NCBI RefSeq assembly: GCF_009765705.1
Contig: NZ_LMUX01000017.1
Coordinates: forward strand, 455,516-519,515
Direction of reading: 5' to 3'
DNA: 64,000 bases
DNA from: Burkholderia sp. L27(2015)
Lineage (GTDB): Bacteria; Pseudomonadota; Gammaproteobacteria; Burkholderiales; Burkholderiaceae
Part shown: positions 61,356 through 64,000 of the stretch, one piece after another
Layout of the letters: every line of letters starts with the position of its first letter
How positions within the stretch are numbered: the first letter of the stretch is position 1
Notes under the pieces: generated by a model
The model's database searches: none
What the model was told of the DNA's origin: nothing
Seen by the model: only the letters and a program-made list of their open reading frames with translations
Made by a program: the position numbers and the translations under genes

Positions 61356-62105
61356 TCAAGCTCCCGAAAGCAACGCCCCCGCATTAGGAACAACAGGTTC
61401 AAGCTTAAGACGATCGAGCATCCCGCGGGCCGTGCAAACCGCCGTCGAGACAGTTCGAATGCCGAGCATGTCTTCAATGCGTTGGATCGCCGGCAGTGAA
61501 GGCATTTGCACGCACGCAGACGCCACGACCACATCCGCACCTTTCGTATTAAGGCCGCGGACATCCTCAATCAGCCTCAGCGGATCACGCATTCCAACCT
61601 CGAGGTTGTCAGGAATCTCAAAGCAGATGGAGTCGATCACTTCAATACCTTCGTGCTCAATGTACGACACGACAAGGTCGGTCAAAGGCCGCATGTATGG
61701 GGCCATGAGCGAAATCCGCCGCGCACCGAGAATTTTCAGGCCATCGATCAGCGCTCCAGCCGAGGTCATGACCGGTGCAAGGCAATGGTTCGCGCGCACG
61801 ACTGCATCGAGTTCGCGCTCGGTTTGCCGGTGGTATCCGTGTCCCATTGACATAATGGCTACCAGGCAGGCGGTGCTCATTACGTCCACACGAGCATCTG
61901 CCAGCTCCGCCGCGCAGCGCAGGCCCTGCTTGTTCATTTCGATGAGTTCTTCTTTCGTAACCTTATGCATTCTCATCCGGCTCGAATGAAAAGTGAACCG
62001 CTCAGGCCTGATCGTTTCACGGGCCCGGAGCATCGCCGGTATCTCGGTTTCCATTGTTGTGTTTGAGCTAGGCACAATCTGGCCGATGCGAAAATTGGAC
62101 GTCAT
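61356..62105 (-). CDS. Maleate cis-trans isomerase family protein
   Basis: 249 residues beginning RIGQIVPSSNTTMETEIPAML, with both catalytic cysteines: Cys-80 in STACLVAIMSMG and Cys-198 in VASACVQMPS, four residues later than in the known Nocardia enzyme (76 and 194) as I recall. The family converts maleate to fumarate, the last step of nicotinate and some aromatic pathways. The two-cysteine site distinguishes it from the one-cysteine relative at 31117. No other nicotinate genes are adjacent. It is divergent from a decayed LysR gene. Confidence 0.85.
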   Translation of the reverse strand: MTSNFRIGQIVPSSNTTMETEIPAMLRARETIRPERFTFHSSRMRMHKVTKEELIEMNKQGLRCAAELADARVDVMSTACLVAIMSMGHGYHRQTERELDAVVRANHCLAPVMTSAGALIDGLKILGARRISLMAPYMRPLTDLVVSYIEHEGIEVIDSICFEIPDNLEVGMRDPLRLIEDVRGLNTKGADVVVASACVQMPSLPAIQRIEDMLGIRTVSTAVCTARGMLDRLKLEPVVPNAGALLSGA

Positions 62106-62346
62106 ATCAGTTCTCCAAAAAACATAGTGATGCGATCACAAGCGTTGTTTATCGATTTTTGTGGGTGGCCTTCGCGACTGTTGGAACACACGCTGCAAAC
62201 GTTCCAAACTGGTATATTGGTGCAAGCTTAGCGCAGCAAAAAGTTCTTATTCTTCATCGCAGACATCGTCAACCGCGATGGATACGGACGATGGTATTGA
62301 AGCGAAGCACGATGCGTCGAACTGCGGTGTTTTAGGAAATTAATCG

Positions 62347-63070
62347 GTGAAATTCGATATTGAATCTCTTCGAATCTTCGTTGCCGTAGTCGAAGAAGGC
62401 AGCATTGCTGCGGTCGCATCTCGTACACATCTCATAGCGTCGGCTGTCAGCAAGCGTGTCTCAGATCTGGAAGATGGCATTGGCACCTTGCTTTTATATC
62501 GACACAGTCGCGGCATCGAGCCCACCGCCGCTGGCGAAGCGCTATATCACCACGCAAAACGGCTGAGTGAATATCTTCAGCAGATTTCGGATGAGATGTC
62601 GGAGTATTCGGCTGGATTGATTGGGCACGCGCGTGTCTATGTGAACTTCACAGCGATGGTTCAATATTTACCCAATGTGCTGCGGTCTTTCCTCAGCGAA
62701 AATCCCAAGGTACATATCGAGTTATTCGAGAAATCGAGCGATGACGTTGTCACTATGCCGTATGGAAGCTCAATTTCGAAACTATGTCGCGCTGCAGCCG
62801 AGCGTGCGGGCAAGAGACTTCGAATCCGAATCGAAGTCACCAGCTTCGAAGGTGTACGTAACATGGTGAGCGCGGGTCTTGGAATCGGCGTACTTCCTCG
62901 CGAAAGCGTAAAGCCCTATATTCAATCTGAGTTATTCCGAACCATTGCTAAATGATCAGTGGTCATTCCGCCCGCTGGTGATCGTATCGAGAAATTTTAG
63001 CTTATTGCCAGTCCCTGCCCGCATGTTGATTGACCACATCAAGACGTACGGCACCACCGCCTCGGAGTAA
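62347..63070 (+). pseudogene. LysR family regulator with internal deletion and frameshift
   Basis: The helix-turn-helix domain is normal (IFVAVVEEGSIAAVASRTHLIASAVSKRVSDLEDG, then GIEPTAAGEALY). The effector domain jumps from HIELFEKSSDDVV directly to TMPYGSSISKLCR, so a large central block (roughly 60-70 residues) is missing. At about 62950 the frame stops at RTIAK, while the next frame continues the family end, NDQWSFRPLVIVSRNF to DHIKTYGTTASE, up to a stop at 63070. A working ligand domain is unlikely. It was probably the regulator of the divergent maleate isomerase. Confidence 0.8.
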
Positions 63071-63155
63071 ATGGCAAGGGGATCCGGCCTTACCGCGACC
63101 GGTCAACAACGCTCGCCGACTTCCCCTGCGCACGAAACGGTCGCGCCGCAAGTCC

Positions 63156-63782
63156 TCAATCCAGCTTCACCGCAAACCCCCGCTGCACCCCCGGCCGCGC
63201 CATCAACGCCTCATACCAGCGCGCGACATTCGGAAAATCCTTCAAATCCACCTTGTGCCGCTCATGCCGCCAAGCCCAGCCAAGAATCGCAAAATCCGCA
63301 ATCGAAAGCGCCCCCGCCACATACTCAACGTTCGCCAAGCGCCGATCGAGCACACCATAAAGCCTGCGCGTCTCGGTACTAAAGCGATGCAGCCCATAGT
63401 GACGATCGCCTTCGTCCTTGAGCGCGACAAAATGATGTACCTGCCCCGGCATCGGCCCAAACCCACCCACCTGCCACATCAACCATTCCATCACCGCGAC
63501 ACGCTGCCGAGGATCCTCCGGCAGGAACTTGCCACTCTTCCCCGCAAGGTACAAAAGAATCGCACCCGACTCGAAAATACAGATCGGTGTGTTCTCAGGA
63601 CCTTCGTTATCGACGAGAGCCGGGATCTTGTTGTTCGGGCTAATCCGCAGAAACGCCTCATCAAACTGCTGCCCCGCACTGATGTCCACCGGATGCACCA
63701 CATAGGGCAACGCCATTTCTTCGAGCGCTACGCTGACCTTGCGAGCGTTCGGTGTATTCCATGCATAAAACGTAATCGTCAC
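63156..63782 (-). CDS. Glutathione S-transferase
   Basis: 208 residues from a GTG at 63782, chosen because GGAGG precedes it; a longer frame to 63866 lacks a signal. The N-terminal thioredoxin-like domain reads TFYAWNTPNARKVSVALEEM, with the NKIPALVD cis-proline loop and the ESGAILLYLAGK glutathione site. The C-terminal helical domain has SIADFAILGW. It resembles the YghU/nu-class-like bacterial GSTs (TPNARKV, MEWLMWQVGGFGPMPGQ). It acts in the cytoplasm in detoxification or disulfide-bond reduction. Single gene at the right end; the last 218 bases show no gene. Confidence 0.9.
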   Translation of the reverse strand: MTITFYAWNTPNARKVSVALEEMALPYVVHPVDISAGQQFDEAFLRISPNNKIPALVDNEGPENTPICIFESGAILLYLAGKSGKFLPEDPRQRVAVMEWLMWQVGGFGPMPGQVHHFVALKDEGDRHYGLHRFSTETRRLYGVLDRRLANVEYVAGALSIADFAILGWAWRHERHKVDLKDFPNVARWYEALMARPGVQRGFAVKLD

Positions 63783-64000
63783 AGTCTTAACCTCCAGGAA
63801 TGGTTTGAGCGCTGCGCCATACAAATAACGTATGGCTACACCATGAATTAAATATTTTACATGCACTTACCCCAGGCTTAGTATCGGCTCGCGTCTACCT
63901 AAGGAAAAGCGTTAATCGCCGAGACGATAAGCTGCGGTTGAACCGTTTAAAAAATCGGTCTCCCAGGTTATGAAAATGTAATTTTATTAAGAATAACTAA

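Overview
The window reads as accessory chromosome or megaplasmid DNA of a Burkholderiaceae bacterium, most like Paraburkholderia or Caballeronia. The grounds are a typical Burkholderia-type trimeric porin, G/C-biased codon third positions, a very high density of LysR regulators (six intact and two broken) and many small catabolic units beside their own regulators. No rRNA, tRNA, CRISPR array, integrase or intact insertion sequence was seen.

Left end (1-11,400). An exopolysaccharide initiating transferase runs off the left edge. It is followed by a decayed GGDEF-EAL gene, an AraC regulator, an OhrR-like peroxide sensor with two matching operators around the promoter of a small exported protein, a two-domain carboxymuconolactone decarboxylase-like protein, a LysR gene, and a sugar-acid unit (GntR regulator divergent from a GarD/UxaA dehydratase and a lactate-permease-type transporter) with a perfect palindrome between the divergent genes.

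Malonate-semialdehyde block (11,425-19,644). Two different nitronate monooxygenases, an alpha/beta pair of tautomerases that look like trans-3-chloroacrylate dehalogenase (CaaD), an MmgE/PrpD protein, a LysR regulator, a CoA-acylating (methyl)malonate-semialdehyde dehydrogenase and its divergent LysR lie together. Several of these families make or consume malonic semialdehyde, so the block plausibly funnels 3-substituted C3 acids (nitronates, haloacrylates, acetylenic acids) to acetyl-CoA.

Middle (19,730-42,362). LysR-SDR and LysR-porin pairs, an enolase-superfamily enzyme with an AEC transporter, and an operon of an arylmalonate-decarboxylase-like enzyme, a dihydropyrimidinase and a NitT/TauT-type ABC importer under a GntR regulator with a good operator. 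After these come a VOC protein, three MFS transporters, an MlrC-like peptidase, a frameshifted LysR gene and a TPR/glycosyltransferase protein.

Right (42,740-58,130). A YdeP/FdhF-like molybdoenzyme with a bestrophin-like channel, a MocR regulator, a glutaredoxin, a bicupin with a divergent LysR, and a terpene-synthase locus. That locus holds a 2H phosphoesterase, an MHS transporter, a PAS-LuxR regulator, a GFA-type enzyme and a class I terpene synthase. A conserved element of about 68 bp occurs twice, before the transporter and before the terpene synthase, which suggests shared control. A cysteine hydrolase/TetR pair and a luciferase-like oxidoreductase follow.

Right end (58,131-64,000). A degraded type VI secretion cargo island lies between two 116-bp direct repeats: a PAAR protein, a VgrG N-terminal fragment, a phospholipase effector C-terminal fragment, an intact Tli4-type immunity lipoprotein and the stub of a second immunity gene. 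A maleate isomerase with a broken LysR gene and a glutathione S-transferase close the window. Identifications come from reading motifs and from memory of families; no database search was possible.
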